In this document: positions 46,697-57,372 of the stretch, one piece after another
Numbering within the stretch: the first letter of the stretch is position 1
How the letters are laid out: each line of letters opens with the position of its first letter
Position numbers and translations under genes: made by a program
Source of the DNA: Allobosea sp. 67-29
GTDB lineage: Bacteria; Pseudomonadota; Alphaproteobacteria; Rhizobiales; Beijerinckiaceae
Assembly (NCBI RefSeq): GCF_001898115.1
Contig: NZ_MKSQ01000007.1
Span: 159,315 to 223,314 of the forward strand
Reading direction: 5' to 3'
Length of the DNA stretch: 64,000 nucleotides
The notes under the pieces: generated by a model
Seen by the model: the letters and a program-made list of their open reading frames with translations, nothing else
Told to the model about the DNA's origin: nothing
Databases searched by the model: none

Positions 46697-47334
46697 GCCA
46701 GGTCATAGGTTGTCCAGTCCGCGCGGCCTTGCGCCAGCCCCTGCGAATCGAGGATGGCATCGAGCGTTCCGGCAACGCTGGCCAGGCGGGCGCGGTCGTA
46801 GCATTCGACCATGATCGCCCCGCCATCGGCATAAGCGGGCCCTCCCCCTGGTGGCACGGAGAACGGCACCGGAGCGACAGCGGGGTCCTTCTTCAGGATG
46901 TGGATCGCGGTGGCCGCCGTCTCGCGCAGGATTTGCCCGGCGATCCGCTCCCAGGCACCTGCGGCCGCAGCCGCATCGGCGAAGGTCGTTGCGATCAGGG
47001 CGCTGCCGGCGCCGCCGCCCCGGCTGGCGATCGCAAGGTGGCCGACCCGGAAAAAACCACGGAATGAGGGTCGCATGCTGCGTGACCAGGCGGTCGGGCT
47101 TTCCAGCAGCGCACGATAGGGCGCGCTTGCCAGCACCGCATTGGATTCCAGCTCGTACAGCGTCAGGAACTCCGGCAGCGGGCCGCTGCCGCGATGATAG
47201 CGGCGGGCGCGCAGCATCCCGGGAATGGCCAGTCGCTCGGGAACGTGCTCGCGGCTATGCCAGAGATTGTATTCGTCGATCCGGCCAGGCTCGACCCCGT
47301 TCCAGAGCGAAAGCAGGCCATCGCCCTTCAGCAT
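46636..47334 (-). CDS. Hypothetical protein with EthD-like dimeric alpha/beta barrel
   Basis: The 232-residue product has no assigned function. The N-terminal half looks like a dimeric ferredoxin-like barrel of the EthD/ABM kind: WNGVEPGRIDEYNLWHSREH, then GMLRARRYHR and PEFLTLYELE. The second half may be another copy. Such proteins often act near aromatic or polyketide metabolism. It lies 47 bp downstream of glpK... on the same strand, with its own start at 47334 after the glpK gene end region, so the two may or may not share a transcript. Its 3' end overlaps the LysR gene. Confidence 0.65.
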   Translation of the reverse strand: MLKGDGLLSLWNGVEPGRIDEYNLWHSREHVPERLAIPGMLRARRYHRGSGPLPEFLTLYELESNAVLASAPYRALLESPTAWSRSMRPSFRGFFRVGHLAIASRGGGAGSALIATTFADAAAAAGAWERIAGQILRETAATAIHILKKDPAVAPVPFSVPPGGGPAYADGGAIMVECYDRARLASVAGTLDAILDSQGLAQGRADWTTYDLAYLLDREELPDVVASSRHDN

Positions 47335-47381
47335 CCCGACTTCGCTCCCTTATCGACTGCCGCTTCCAGGCAGATGCAGGC

Positions 47382-48884
47382 TCAGCTCGCGCTCAGCGTC
47401 CGCCGGACGGAATCCCGCCAACCCGCGACCTTGCGGGCGCGCTGGCTTGCCGCCATGGCCGGCAGGAAGCGCCGCTCCAGTCGCCAGAGATCCGCGAAGC
47501 GGTCGGGCTCGGGCAGGAGCCCGGCGTCGAGCCCGGCGAGGTAGGCGGCGCCGAGCGCCGTCGTCTCCAGCACCGTCGGACGATCCACCGGCAGGTCGAG
47601 GATGTCGGCGAGGCGCTGCATGGTCCAGTCGGAGGCGACCATGCCGCCATCGACGCGCAGAACCGCCCGCCCACCCTGCCCGGCCTGGGGCCAGTCGGCA
47701 TGCATCGCCTCGATCAGGTCGAGCGTCTGGTAGCAGACGCTTTCCAGCGCCGCCCTGGCGAATTCGCGCGGGCCGCTGCCGCGCGTCAGTCCGAACAGCG
47801 CACCGCGCGCGTTGGCGTCCCAATGCGGCGCCCCGAGCCCGACGAAGGCGGGGACGAGGTAGACATCCTGCGCCGGGTCGGCCGCTTCCGCGAGCGGGCC
47901 GGTATCGCTCGCCTTATCGATGATGCCGAGCCCGTCGCGCAGCCACTGCACCGCCGCCCCGGCGATGAAGATCGAGCCCTCCAGCGCATAGGCGCGCTTG
48001 CCGCCGAGCTGATAGGCGATCGTGCTGAGCAGCCGGTTGTTCGAGCGCACCGGCCGGTCGCCGGTGTTGAGCAGGGCGAAGCAGCCCGTCCCGTAGGTCG
48101 ACTTCACCATGCCGGGATCGAAGCAGGCCTGGCCGATCGTGGCGGCCTGCTGGTCGCCGGCGATGCCGCGCACCGGGATCGGCCCACCGAACAGCTCCGG
48201 AGCCGTGTCGCCGAAATGGGCCGCGCAATCGCGCACCTCGGGCAGGAGCGCCGCAGGAATATCGAGCAGCGCTAGGAGGTCCCGGTCCCAGGCGCCGCGG
48301 CCGATATCGAACAGCATGCTGCGCGCCGCGTTCGTCGCATCGGTCGCATGGACCTTTCCGCCGGTCAGCCGCCAGAGAAGGAAGGAATCGACGGTGCCGA
48401 AGGCGAGCTCGCCCGCCTCCGCCCGCCGCCGGGCACCGGGAACGTTGTCGAGCAGCCAGGCGATCTTGGTCCCCGAAAAATAAGGGTCGATGCGCAGGCC
48501 CGTGCGGCTCGCGACCAACTCTTCGTGACCGGCGGCGACGAGCTTCGCACAGGCGTCCGCCGTGCGCCGGTCCTGCCAGACGATCGCCCGGTGGATGGCC
48601 CTTCCGGTCTGGCGGTCCCAGATCAGCGTGGTCTCGCGCTGGTTGGTGATGCCGATGCCGGCGACGTCCCGCGCACCGAGTCCTGCCTTGGCGAGAGCTT
48701 CGCGAGCCGTCGCGAGCACGGTCTCCCAGATATCTTCCGGCTCGTGCTCGACCCAGCCGGACGCCGGGAAGTGCTGGGGGAATTCCTTCTGGGCGCTGGC
48801 GATCGGAGCCAGCGCCGAATCGAACACGATCGCACGCGACGATGTGGTGCCCTGGTCGATTGCGAGAAGATGTCCGGCACTCAT
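47382..48884 (-). CDS. glpK: Glycerol kinase
   Basis: The 500-residue FGGY-family kinase makes sn-glycerol 3-phosphate from glycerol and ATP. Motifs include [15 protein letters not shown] near the N-terminus, [23 protein letters not shown], and the C-terminal [20 protein letters not shown]. The ATG at 48884 gives the family N-terminus; the frame is open upstream. No glpF or glpD gene is adjacent. Confidence 0.96.
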   Translation of the reverse strand: MSAGHLLAIDQGTTSSRAIVFDSALAPIASAQKEFPQHFPASGWVEHEPEDIWETVLATAREALAKAGLGARDVAGIGITNQRETTLIWDRQTGRAIHRAIVWQDRRTADACAKLVAAGHEELVASRTGLRIDPYFSGTKIAWLLDNVPGARRRAEAGELAFGTVDSFLLWRLTGGKVHATDATNAARSMLFDIGRGAWDRDLLALLDIPAALLPEVRDCAAHFGDTAPELFGGPIPVRGIAGDQQAATIGQACFDPGMVKSTYGTGCFALLNTGDRPVRSNNRLLSTIAYQLGGKRAYALEGSIFIAGAAVQWLRDGLGIIDKASDTGPLAEAADPAQDVYLVPAFVGLGAPHWDANARGALFGLTRGSGPREFARAALESVCYQTLDLIEAMHADWPQAGQGGRAVLRVDGGMVASDWTMQRLADILDLPVDRPTVLETTALGAAYLAGLDAGLLPEPDRFADLWRLERRFLPAMAASQRARKVAGWRDSVRRTLSAS

Positions 48885-49135
48885 GATCCGATTCCTGCCC
48901 AAGCCACCACGCTCTGTGGCGCTGCGCGCGGAGACTGGCCGATGCGGGCGCATCCGCGCAAGGTCACCGCCCCGCCTCGGCTGCCCCCGGCCCCGACCTG
49001 CCGTCGCGGCAAGGTTCCGCTTGGCATGCGGCTTGCCCTGTTGTTAGCTTGCTGACGAAGCAGATGGCTGCGCTAGGCGCAGCCCCTCGCCGGATCGTTC
49101 TCGGAGCGCTCCGGCAGGTCAGAGGATTTGGAACC

Positions 49136-50251
49136 GTGGCGGTCGAGGACCGACAGCACGGGGGTGTGGCCGTCGCGACACCGCCGCACAATCATAGCGC
49201 CGATCCGCCGCGGGCCGGCGGCGCTGCCTGTGGTACCGCGCCGCGCTCCCATAACGGCCATCATGTCTATCGCGCGCAGGCGACCTACGCCGCGCTCGAT
49301 CTCGGCACCAACAATTGCAGGCTGCTGATCGCACGTCCGGCACAGCACGGCTTCCGCGTCGTCGACGCCTTTTCGCGAATCGTGCGTCTCGGCGAAGGGC
49401 TCGCGGCGAGCAGCCGGCTCGGCGAGGCTGCCATGGACCGGGCGGTCGAGGCCCTGAAGATCTGCCGTGGCAAGATGGCGAACCGCGGCGTCACCCGGGC
49501 CCGCCTGGTCACCACGGAAGCCTGCCGCGCCGCCACCAACGGCCTGGACTTCGTGCGCCGCGTCGCGACCGAAGCCGAGCTCTCGCTGGAGATCATCGAC
49601 CAGCGCACCGAAGCCACTCTCGCCGTCTCCGGCTGCGCCGCGCTGGCCGATCCCGCGGCGGAGGGCGTCATCGTCTTCGATATCGGCGGCGGATCGACCG
49701 AAATCGTCTGGCTCGGCAGCCGCAGCGAGGCGCGCGATCCCGCGGCCCGGATTCGCGAATGGGCTTCGCTGCCGGTCGGGGTGGTCACGGTGGCCGAGCG
49801 CTATGGCGGCGTTGAGGTCAGCCGCGAGCTGTTCGAGCGTATGGTCGAGGACTGCACCGACGTGCTCGAACCTTTCGTGAAGAAGGCCGCCGGCGTGCGC
49901 CAGGCGCGCAGCTTTCATCTCCTCGGCACCTCCGGAACCGTGACGACCGTCGCCGGCATCCATCTCGGCCTGCCGCGCTACGACCGGCGCGAGGTCGATG
50001 GGCTGTGGATGCAGCAGGACGATATCCTGACGGTCATCGACCGGCTCATCGAGATGGACTATGCCGCGCGGGCGGCGAATGCCTGCATCGGCCGCGAGCG
50101 GGCCGATCTCGTCCTGGCCGGCTGCGCGATCTTCGAGGCGATCCGCCGTGCCTTCCCGAGCGATCGGGTGCGGATCGCCGATCGCGGCCTGCGCGAGGGC
50201 ATTCTACTGCGCATGATGCATGAGGACCGCGCCTGGTGGCGACGCAGATAG
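49136..50251 (+). CDS. ppx: Ppx/GppA family phosphatase
   Basis: This 371-residue member of the exopolyphosphatase/pppGpp phosphohydrolase family has the phosphate-1 motif [16 protein letters not shown], phosphate-2 [10 protein letters not shown] and [13 protein letters not shown]. It may degrade polyphosphate or pppGpp. The start is uncertain: GTG 49136 has an agagga ribosome binding site, but ATG 49064 and TTG 49049 are also in frame. The variable leader before the ASKHA domain (about 45 residues) is usual in this group. rlmE follows on the same strand. Confidence 0.85.
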   Translation: MAVEDRQHGGVAVATPPHNHSADPPRAGGAACGTAPRSHNGHHVYRAQATYAALDLGTNNCRLLIARPAQHGFRVVDAFSRIVRLGEGLAASSRLGEAAMDRAVEALKICRGKMANRGVTRARLVTTEACRAATNGLDFVRRVATEAELSLEIIDQRTEATLAVSGCAALADPAAEGVIVFDIGGGSTEIVWLGSRSEARDPAARIREWASLPVGVVTVAERYGGVEVSRELFERMVEDCTDVLEPFVKKAAGVRQARSFHLLGTSGTVTTVAGIHLGLPRYDRREVDGLWMQQDDILTVIDRLIEMDYAARAANACIGRERADLVLAGCAIFEAIRRAFPSDRVRIADRGLREGILLRMMHEDRAWWRRR

Positions 50252-50252
50252 A

Positions 50253-50296
50253 GCATTTTCAAGCGAAGTGGATACCGGTTCGCGTGAAGAAAATGC
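50253..50296. repeat. Rhizobial-type dispersed palindrome
   Basis: Outer arms gcattttc (50253-50260) and gaaaatgc (50289-50296) are exact inverted copies, with inner arms gcgaa (50263-50267) and ttcgc (50279-50283). The core, with gcgaagtgg and accggttcgcgtgaag, resembles the small palindromic repeat found many times in Rhizobiales genomes. It fills the 70-bp gap between ppx and rlmE. Confidence 0.7.
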
Positions 50297-50321
50297 GACA
50301 GGACATTCTGGATTTGAAGCG

Positions 50322-51053
50322 ATGAGCGGCGCACGTTCGGGAGGAGCCGGCGGCAAGACGACGGCCGGCGCGCGCGACCTGCGCGTCAAGGTCAAGAAGG
50401 CCGGCAAGCTCAAGCATTCGTCGCAGCTCTGGCTCGAGCGCCAGCTCAACGACCCCTATGTCAAACGGGCGAAGGAGCTCGGCTATCGCTCGCGAGCCGC
50501 TTTCAAGCTCGAGGAGATGGACGACCGCTACAAGTTCCTGAAGACCGGGCAGCGGCTGGTCGATCTCGGCTGCGCGCCGGGGGGCTGGTGCCAGGTCGCG
50601 GCCAAGCGCATCGGGCTGGAGCGCGGCAAGGGCCATATCGTCGGCATCGACCTCCTGCCGGTGGACCCGATCCCGGATGTCGACCTGATCCAGATGGATT
50701 TCATGGCGGAGGAAGCGCCTGCCCTGCTGACCGAGCGGCTCGGCGGACGAGCCGACGGCGTGATGTCCGACATGGCGGCCAACACGACCGGCCACAAGAA
50801 GACCGACCATCTGAAGATCATCGCGCTCGCCGAGGCCGCGCTCGAATTCGCCCACGACGTGCTGGCGCCGGGCGGCTTCTTCCTCGCCAAGCTGTTCCAG
50901 GGCGGCGACAGCGCCGAGCTGCTCGCAGGCCTGAAGCGGGACTTCACAACCGTGCGCAACGTCAAACCCGCCGCCAGCCGGGCCGATTCCTCGGAGCTTT
51001 ATGTCCTGGCGACCGGCTACCGGAAAAAGGCGCCCGACGACCTGCCCGCGTAG
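50322..51053 (+). CDS. rlmE: 23S rRNA (uridine 2552-2'-O)-methyltransferase
   Basis: The 243-residue RrmJ/FtsJ family enzyme methylates U2552 late in 50S assembly. It has the SAM motif [14 protein letters not shown], and the catalytic tetrad can be seen as K ([12 protein letters not shown]), D ([11 protein letters not shown]), K ([10 protein letters not shown]) and E (DSSELYVLA). I chose the ATG at 50322; the longer frame begins inside ppx. The N-terminal basic stretch suits rRNA binding. Confidence 0.94.
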   Translation: MSGARSGGAGGKTTAGARDLRVKVKKAGKLKHSSQLWLERQLNDPYVKRAKELGYRSRAAFKLEEMDDRYKFLKTGQRLVDLGCAPGGWCQVAAKRIGLERGKGHIVGIDLLPVDPIPDVDLIQMDFMAEEAPALLTERLGGRADGVMSDMAANTTGHKKTDHLKIIALAEAALEFAHDVLAPGGFFLAKLFQGGDSAELLAGLKRDFTTVRNVKPAASRADSSELYVLATGYRKKAPDDLPA

Positions 51054-51122
51054 CTCGCGCCGATTGCGGCGCGCGCTTCGGGACACCCGCTGTCCACCCG
51101 CCGTTCGTTTTCCGTGGCAGCC

Positions 51123-51662
51123 TCAGCGCAGGGAGGCGCTCTCGTCGCCCTCCGCCGGCGGCGGCTGGTCCCCGCGCTCGCGGTAGGACGGCAGATCCGC
51201 CGCGCCGGCCGGGACCGGCCTTGCCTCAAGGCGCGAGATCATGCGCTTCATCTCGGCGATTTCCCGGACCTGGGCGTGGATGATGCGATCGGCCAGCAGC
51301 CGCACCTGCGGGTCCCGGATATGCGCGCGCTCGCTGGTCATGACGGCGATCGAGTGGTGCGGAATCATTGCCCGCATGTAGCTGAGGTCGTCGACGGTTT
51401 CCTGGCTGCGGACGAGCCAGAGCGCGCCCGAAAAAACGATGGCGGAACCGAGCACGATGCCGGCGTTGATCGAGCGGCGAGGATACATGCCCCACATGAA
51501 CGCCATCATCAGCGCGCTCATCGTCGCCCCCATGAGGACAGCCATCCAGGCACGCGTCTGGCTGAATTCGACATGGGCGAGCGCATAGGTGTTGAGGTAC
51601 ATCAGCCCGAACATGACGACGGTCGAGGCCGCGATCATTCCGGCGAAACGAAGGTAGCTCAT
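51123..51662 (-). CDS. DUF305 domain membrane protein
   Basis: The 179-residue protein has three N-terminal membrane segments (about residues 6-25, 37-60 and 64-83) followed by a DUF305 region with MIPHHSIAVMTSERA. DUF305 proteins are ferritin-like four-helix proteins whose HH and Met-rich motifs suggest metal (copper) binding. The C-terminus is polar. It stands alone, convergent with rlmE and about 80 bp downstream of the MFS gene end. Confidence 0.82.
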   Translation of the reverse strand: MSYLRFAGMIAASTVVMFGLMYLNTYALAHVEFSQTRAWMAVLMGATMSALMMAFMWGMYPRRSINAGIVLGSAIVFSGALWLVRSQETVDDLSYMRAMIPHHSIAVMTSERAHIRDPQVRLLADRIIHAQVREIAEMKRMISRLEARPVPAGAADLPSYRERGDQPPPAEGDESASLR

Positions 51663-51742
51663 CGGCGATCTCCCTTTCGGTGGAGAACGCGGAAGGCTGT
51701 CGCGGGTTCGACCGCCGCCGCAGAAGCGCTGTCTGGAGGCGG

Positions 51743-53182
51743 CTAATCCAGCGGTTTCTGGTCGGCGATCGCTTCGGCCGTGAGCTTGCGTTTGCTGACC
51801 GGCGAGTGGCCCGAGACCTCGGCGCCGGCATCGGGAGCGAGCTGCGCCATCCAGAGCGCCGAGGAGGCGGAGATCAGCCCGACGATGACGAAGGCCGGCC
51901 AGAAGTCGCCGGCTGCAAGCGTCTTGCCCCCGTTGAAGGTATTCGCCGCCTCCAGCGCGAAGGCGCCGATGGTCACGCCCATGCTCAGCGACAATTGCTG
52001 CGCCACGCTCGAGAGGCTGGTCGCGCTCGACATCTCGCGGTTCGACACGTCCGAATAGCTCAGCGCGTTGATGCCGGTGAACTGCAGCGAGCGGAAGCAG
52101 CCGCCGACCAGCAGGACCGACAGCATGATCGCGTGCGGCGTGGTCGGCGTGAACAGGCCGGAAGCCGCCAGGAAGGCCGAGCCGACCAGCGCGTTGAACG
52201 TCAGCACGCGCCGGAAGCCGTACTGCGCCAGGATCGACTTCGCCAGCGTCTTCATGATCATCGCCCCGGCCGCGGAGGCGAAGGTGATCAGGCCCGATTG
52301 CAGGGGGTCGAGGCCGAAGCCGAGCTGCAGCATCAGCGGCAGCAGGAAAGGGATCGCGCCGATGCCGGTGCGGAAGATCGACCCGCCGATCACGCCGATG
52401 CGGAAGGTGGGGATGCGGAACAGCGAGAGGTCGAGCACCGGATAGGGCACGCGCCGGGCGTGGAACCAGTAGGCGATCAGCGCCGCCGCGCCGCCCAGCA
52501 CGCAGCCATAGGAAACGAATTCCGGCACCATGTGCCGCCCGCCCGTGGCCAGCCCCAGCATCAGGGCGGCGAAGCCGAAGGCCGAGAGGATGAAACCGCG
52601 CAGGTCGAGCGGCGCCACGTCCTCCTCACGGATATCCTCGAAGAACAGGCTCGACAGCACGATGCCGACCAGTCCGATCGGGATGTTGATGAAGAAGATC
52701 CAGCGCCAGTCGAAATAGGTGGTGATGAAGCCGCCGAGCGGCGGCCCGACGACCGGCCCGACCAGCGCCGGCACGGTGAGATAGGCAAGCGCGCTCACCA
52801 TCTCGGCCTTCGACACGCTGCGCAGGATGACGAGACGCCCGACCGGCACCATCATCGCCCCGCCCATCCCCTGGAAGAATCGCGCGACGACGAAGGCTCC
52901 GAGCGAGTTCGAGAGCGCGCAGAACACGGAGCCGGCCATGAAGATGCACAGGGCCGCGCGGAACACGCTGCGCGCCCCGAACTTGTCCGCCATCCAGCCG
53001 GAGATCGGAATGAAGACCGCGAGGCTGACGAGGTAGGATGTCAGCGCCAGCTTCAGCGCGATCGGGTCCTCGCCGAGGGACTTCGCGATCATCGGGAGCG
53101 AGGTGGCGATCACCGTGGAATCGGTGTTCTCCATGAACAGCGCGCAGGCGACGATCAGGGGAAGAAGTTTGGCGCGTTGCAA
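51743..53182 (-). CDS. MFS transporter, DHA2 (14-helix drug efflux) family
   Basis: This 479-residue multidrug-type exporter starts at TTG 53182, giving the family N-terminus (LLPLIVACALFMENTDSTVIATSLP). No ATG or GTG fits: the first ATG in frame would cut helix 1. A TATGAT hexamer (complement of 53225-53230) about 45 bp upstream is consistent with this start. Motif A is SGWMADKFGARSVF and motif C-like is VPALVGPVVGPPLGGF. The predicted 14 helices match EmrB/LfrA types. The substrate is unknown. Confidence 0.85.
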   Translation of the reverse strand: MQRAKLLPLIVACALFMENTDSTVIATSLPMIAKSLGEDPIALKLALTSYLVSLAVFIPISGWMADKFGARSVFRAALCIFMAGSVFCALSNSLGAFVVARFFQGMGGAMMVPVGRLVILRSVSKAEMVSALAYLTVPALVGPVVGPPLGGFITTYFDWRWIFFINIPIGLVGIVLSSLFFEDIREEDVAPLDLRGFILSAFGFAALMLGLATGGRHMVPEFVSYGCVLGGAAALIAYWFHARRVPYPVLDLSLFRIPTFRIGVIGGSIFRTGIGAIPFLLPLMLQLGFGLDPLQSGLITFASAAGAMIMKTLAKSILAQYGFRRVLTFNALVGSAFLAASGLFTPTTPHAIMLSVLLVGGCFRSLQFTGINALSYSDVSNREMSSATSLSSVAQQLSLSMGVTIGAFALEAANTFNGGKTLAAGDFWPAFVIVGLISASSALWMAQLAPDAGAEVSGHSPVSKRKLTAEAIADQKPLD

Positions 53183-53264
53183 GGCTTGGACCTTCTGCGC
53201 CTCATCCAGATCGGCGCGGTTGAAATCATAAGCTCGGCTATTAATCCGATGTGAAGCATGTGAC

Positions 53265-53301
53265 GAGGGCGAAATCGCGGTCCAGTCGCCGATTTGCCCT
53301 C
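53265..53301. promoter_or_regulatory. Large hairpin upstream of the DHA2 exporter
   Basis: The arms GAGGGCgAAATC (53265-53276) and GATTTGCCCTC (53291-53301) pair over 11 bp with one bulge, extended by gcg/cgc. The structure is about 40 bp upstream of the presumed -10 of the MFS gene and about 170 bp before the secreted-protein gene. It may be an operator. The rest of the 289-bp gap shows no gene. Confidence 0.4.
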
Positions 53302-53471
53302 CGCCGGCGCGATGCCGCCATGCGCCGGACTTATGGCTCGGCGCTGCGCACAGTTCCGTTATGCAATTCCTGCTCTGCAACTGGCCGGATGCACCGACCA
53401 TTTCCAGCATTGTTCGGCATGGCCGAACCTTCGCGAGGGGCGCGCGACGTCACATCTCCGGAGGCATGCCC

Positions 53472-53789
53472 ATGCTCGCAATGTCAGATGTTTCTTCGGT
53501 TTTTCACCGGATTTCTCCAAGCCTGCAGCTGGTGGCTCTGGGGCTCGTGGCGGGCCTGAGCTTCGGGATTTCGACGGCCGTGCCGGCGGCTGCAGATCCG
53601 GCGAATTGGCCTCCGGGCTGCCAGTTCAAGACGGTTCCGAACAGTGGGCCCGGTGAGATGCAGCACCAGTTCTGCCAGCGCCTCTACGATTGCCAGCAGA
53701 TGGCCGATTCCGCTGGTCACACGATCTTCGGGGCAGGCTGTTTCTGGGTCCCTCCGCGGGTTCCGGCGAGCTCCGTCCGCAAACACTGA
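53472..53789 (+). CDS. Small secreted cysteine-containing protein
   Basis: The 105-residue product has a likely signal peptide (hydrophobic residues about 17-36, cleavage near AAADP). The mature part is about 65 residues with four cysteines in the pattern C-x(n)-C-x5-C-x(n)-C (PPGCQFK, QFCQRLYDCQQ, GAGCFW), suggesting two disulfides. The ATG at 53472 is set by ggagg at 53460-53464, seven bases upstream; the ATG at 53466 is too close to it. No family is recognised. Confidence 0.6.
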   Translation: MLAMSDVSSVFHRISPSLQLVALGLVAGLSFGISTAVPAAADPANWPPGCQFKTVPNSGPGEMQHQFCQRLYDCQQMADSAGHTIFGAGCFWVPPRVPASSVRKH

Positions 53790-53892
53790 CCGGAAGGTCC
53801 GGCGCGGGCATGCCGCGATGCTCCCGCGCCGTTTCCGCACTGCGAAAAGAATCCCGCCCTCCGCACTAGCGGAGCGCAAGCGCACATGCTAA

Positions 53893-55464
<1,572 letters not shown>

Positions 55465-55488
55465 GCCATTTCCCCGTTCGTGCAGTCT

Positions 55489-55511
55489 GGCCCGGCCTGG
55501 CGGGCCGGGCC
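55489..55511. terminator. Perfect GC hairpin after guaB
   Basis: Arms ggcccggcc (55489-55497) and ggccgggcc (55503-55511) form a nine-pair stem with a five-base loop, 24 bp after the guaB stop and 23 bp before the next start. There is no T-run. It probably terminates or protects guaB mRNA. Confidence 0.55.
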
Positions 55512-55534
55512 GTGACGAAGATGGAGGACGGGCC

Positions 55535-55945
55535 GTGACCCTGAAGCTGATCTACCCCGCGCTGGCGATGATCCTCTGGATCTTCGTCGTCGGCGTCGTC
55601 CTGGCCGTTCGCCGCAAGGCTGCCTTCGCAACCGGTGCGGTCCGGCCGGAGGAGGTCGCCGTGTCGACCGAGCGCTATCCCCTGCCCGCCCGTCTGGTCT
55701 CGGCGAACTTCTCCAACCAGTTCGAGCTGCCGGTGGTGTTCTTCGCGCTGATCATGCTCGCCATGGAGGTCGCGGCGACCGGATACGTCATGGCGACGCT
55801 GGCCTGGATATTCGTCGCCTCGCGCGTCGTCCACACGCTCGTCCACATCGGCTCCAACCAGCTGCCTCTGCGCGGCGCGGTCTACGGCATCGGCGCCATC
55901 GTCCTGATGGCCATGTGGGTCGGAGTGCTGCTCGCCGTGCTCTGA
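55535..55945 (+). CDS. MAPEG family membrane protein
   Basis: The 136-residue protein has four membrane segments (about residues 5-25, 62-82, 84-103 and 113-135). The MAPEG features are NFSNQFELPVVFFALIM and ASRVVHTLVHIGSN. Family members include glutathione-dependent membrane enzymes; bacterial forms are mostly uncharacterised. It starts at GTG 55535 behind ggagga. Confidence 0.88.
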   Translation: MTLKLIYPALAMILWIFVVGVVLAVRRKAAFATGAVRPEEVAVSTERYPLPARLVSANFSNQFELPVVFFALIMLAMEVAATGYVMATLAWIFVASRVVHTLVHIGSNQLPLRGAVYGIGAIVLMAMWVGVLLAVL

Positions 55946-56091
55946 CCGGCTCGACCCAATCCGCGCGCCGTTCCGTTAAGCATTTCCGCGGTTTGCCGGG
56001 CACTTCTCACAACGCGACGTTGAGTCTTAACAAGAGGTAAACTACACCCCTCTGCGGCGGACGGTGGAACAAGCGTGGTTTGGAGTGGCGC

Positions 56092-57192
56092 ATGTTGCGT
56101 GTCCGTGATGCATCCGAGCAGGCGAGCGCCTGCGGCGGGCAGGCCGTCGTCTCGGCATTCCGGCAAACGTCGTCACGGAGCGCGGGCGCACGGCAGCAGC
56201 GCCCGCCATCGCGCGGCCGTCGGCTTGCAGCGCTGGCCTGCGCAGGCTTGGCCATCGGCGCCGGCGGCATGATCCTCACCGCCTCGCTGGTCCAGGCGGG
56301 GGACGACGCGGGGATCCATTCGTTCTTTCTGGAGGAAGCGGCTCGTCGCGGCCAGCGTTCGGCCGCGGCGGCGCCCCAGGCCAACGCCTATGCACCGGCC
56401 AGGACCGGCTGGCGGCTGCCGCTCTTCCGTTCCGGCCCCGACGGACGGATCGCTCAGCCCGCCATCGACCTCAACCCGTTCCGCCGCAAGGCTCACAAGG
56501 CGCCGGCCCGCCCGCGCAAGGTAGCGGCGGTCGCCGGCCGCACGGAGACCCTGTCCGGCGCATCCAGGATGGCCCAGACCATCTGCGTACGCCTATGCGA
56601 CGGCTTTCATGCGCCGATCGGCTATCTGCGCTCGCCCTCGGACCTCAAGGCCCATGAGGCTCTTTGCGCGGCGATGAATCCCGGCCTGCCGGTCAAGGTC
56701 TTCACCGTCGCCGCCGGCGCCGCCTCGATCGACCAGGCGGTCGCCGCCGACGGCCAGCGCTACGCGGCGCTCCCCACCGCCTATCGGCATGAACGGTCGG
56801 CCGACCCCGCCTGCCGCGTCCCGATCGCCAGGGCGGGTGAGCATCGCGTCTCGCTGCTGCGCGACATCACGCTGCGCCCGGGAGACAGCATCGTGCTGGA
56901 TGGCAAGGTCACCACTTTCATGGGTGGCTCGAGCTGGCCTTATAGCCGCCGGGATTTCCGTGATTTCCGTTCCGCGCCGGAACTGACCAAGGCCCAGCGG
57001 CGGCAGATCGACGAGCAGGTCGGCATTTCCCGGATGGAGGCCCAGCTGCGCAGCCTTCGCCGCAAGATGCGCGTGCGCGAGGCCCGTCTCGAAGCCGAAA
57101 CCGAGACCGATGCGTTCCTGCGCGGCTCCTTCGACGCCGGCAGCGCGCGGGCCCCCGTTCGGATGATCCCGATCGCGCTGGCGGATCGGTGA
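56092..57192 (+). CDS. DUF2865 domain-containing protein
   Basis: The 366-residue protein is of a family largely restricted to Rhizobiales. A hydrophobic segment at about residues 45-68 (CAGLAIGAGGMILTASLVQA) is a late signal peptide or anchor. The DUF2865 core at about 155-290 starts with TICVRLCDGFHAPIGYL and contains conserved cysteines (VRLC, EALCAAMNPG, PACRV). The C-terminus is a charged coiled coil. The start at 56092 has a ggag site. The function of the family is unknown; the location is probably periplasmic. Confidence 0.82.
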   Translation: MLRVRDASEQASACGGQAVVSAFRQTSSRSAGARQQRPPSRGRRLAALACAGLAIGAGGMILTASLVQAGDDAGIHSFFLEEAARRGQRSAAAAPQANAYAPARTGWRLPLFRSGPDGRIAQPAIDLNPFRRKAHKAPARPRKVAAVAGRTETLSGASRMAQTICVRLCDGFHAPIGYLRSPSDLKAHEALCAAMNPGLPVKVFTVAAGAASIDQAVAADGQRYAALPTAYRHERSADPACRVPIARAGEHRVSLLRDITLRPGDSIVLDGKVTTFMGGSSWPYSRRDFRDFRSAPELTKAQRRQIDEQVGISRMEAQLRSLRRKMRVREARLEAETETDAFLRGSFDAGSARAPVRMIPIALADR

Positions 57193-57372
57193 CGTCGCGG
57201 GTCGCTTCGGAGCTGGCGGCGTGGTTCGGGAATTGCCGCGAAACCCGGCAGAAACCGGTGCAAATCGCCTCCCATAGCCGGCTTTCCCGCCTCGACAAGC
57301 TGGGCAGATCGGCCTACATCCAGTGCCGCCAGGGGGCTGGCTGAGTTTCGGCCTGCGCCGATTCGGAAGTCC

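Noticed and set aside
51680..53254. Open plus-strand frame of 524 codons
   Set aside because: Antisense to the DHA2 exporter; extremely rich in Arg, Asp, Glu and His with no recognisable fold.
57189..57344. 51-codon frame with a gtga overlap to the DUF2865 gene
   Set aside because: It starts at GTG, has no family features and could occur by chance in GC-rich DNA; evidence is too thin for a gene call.
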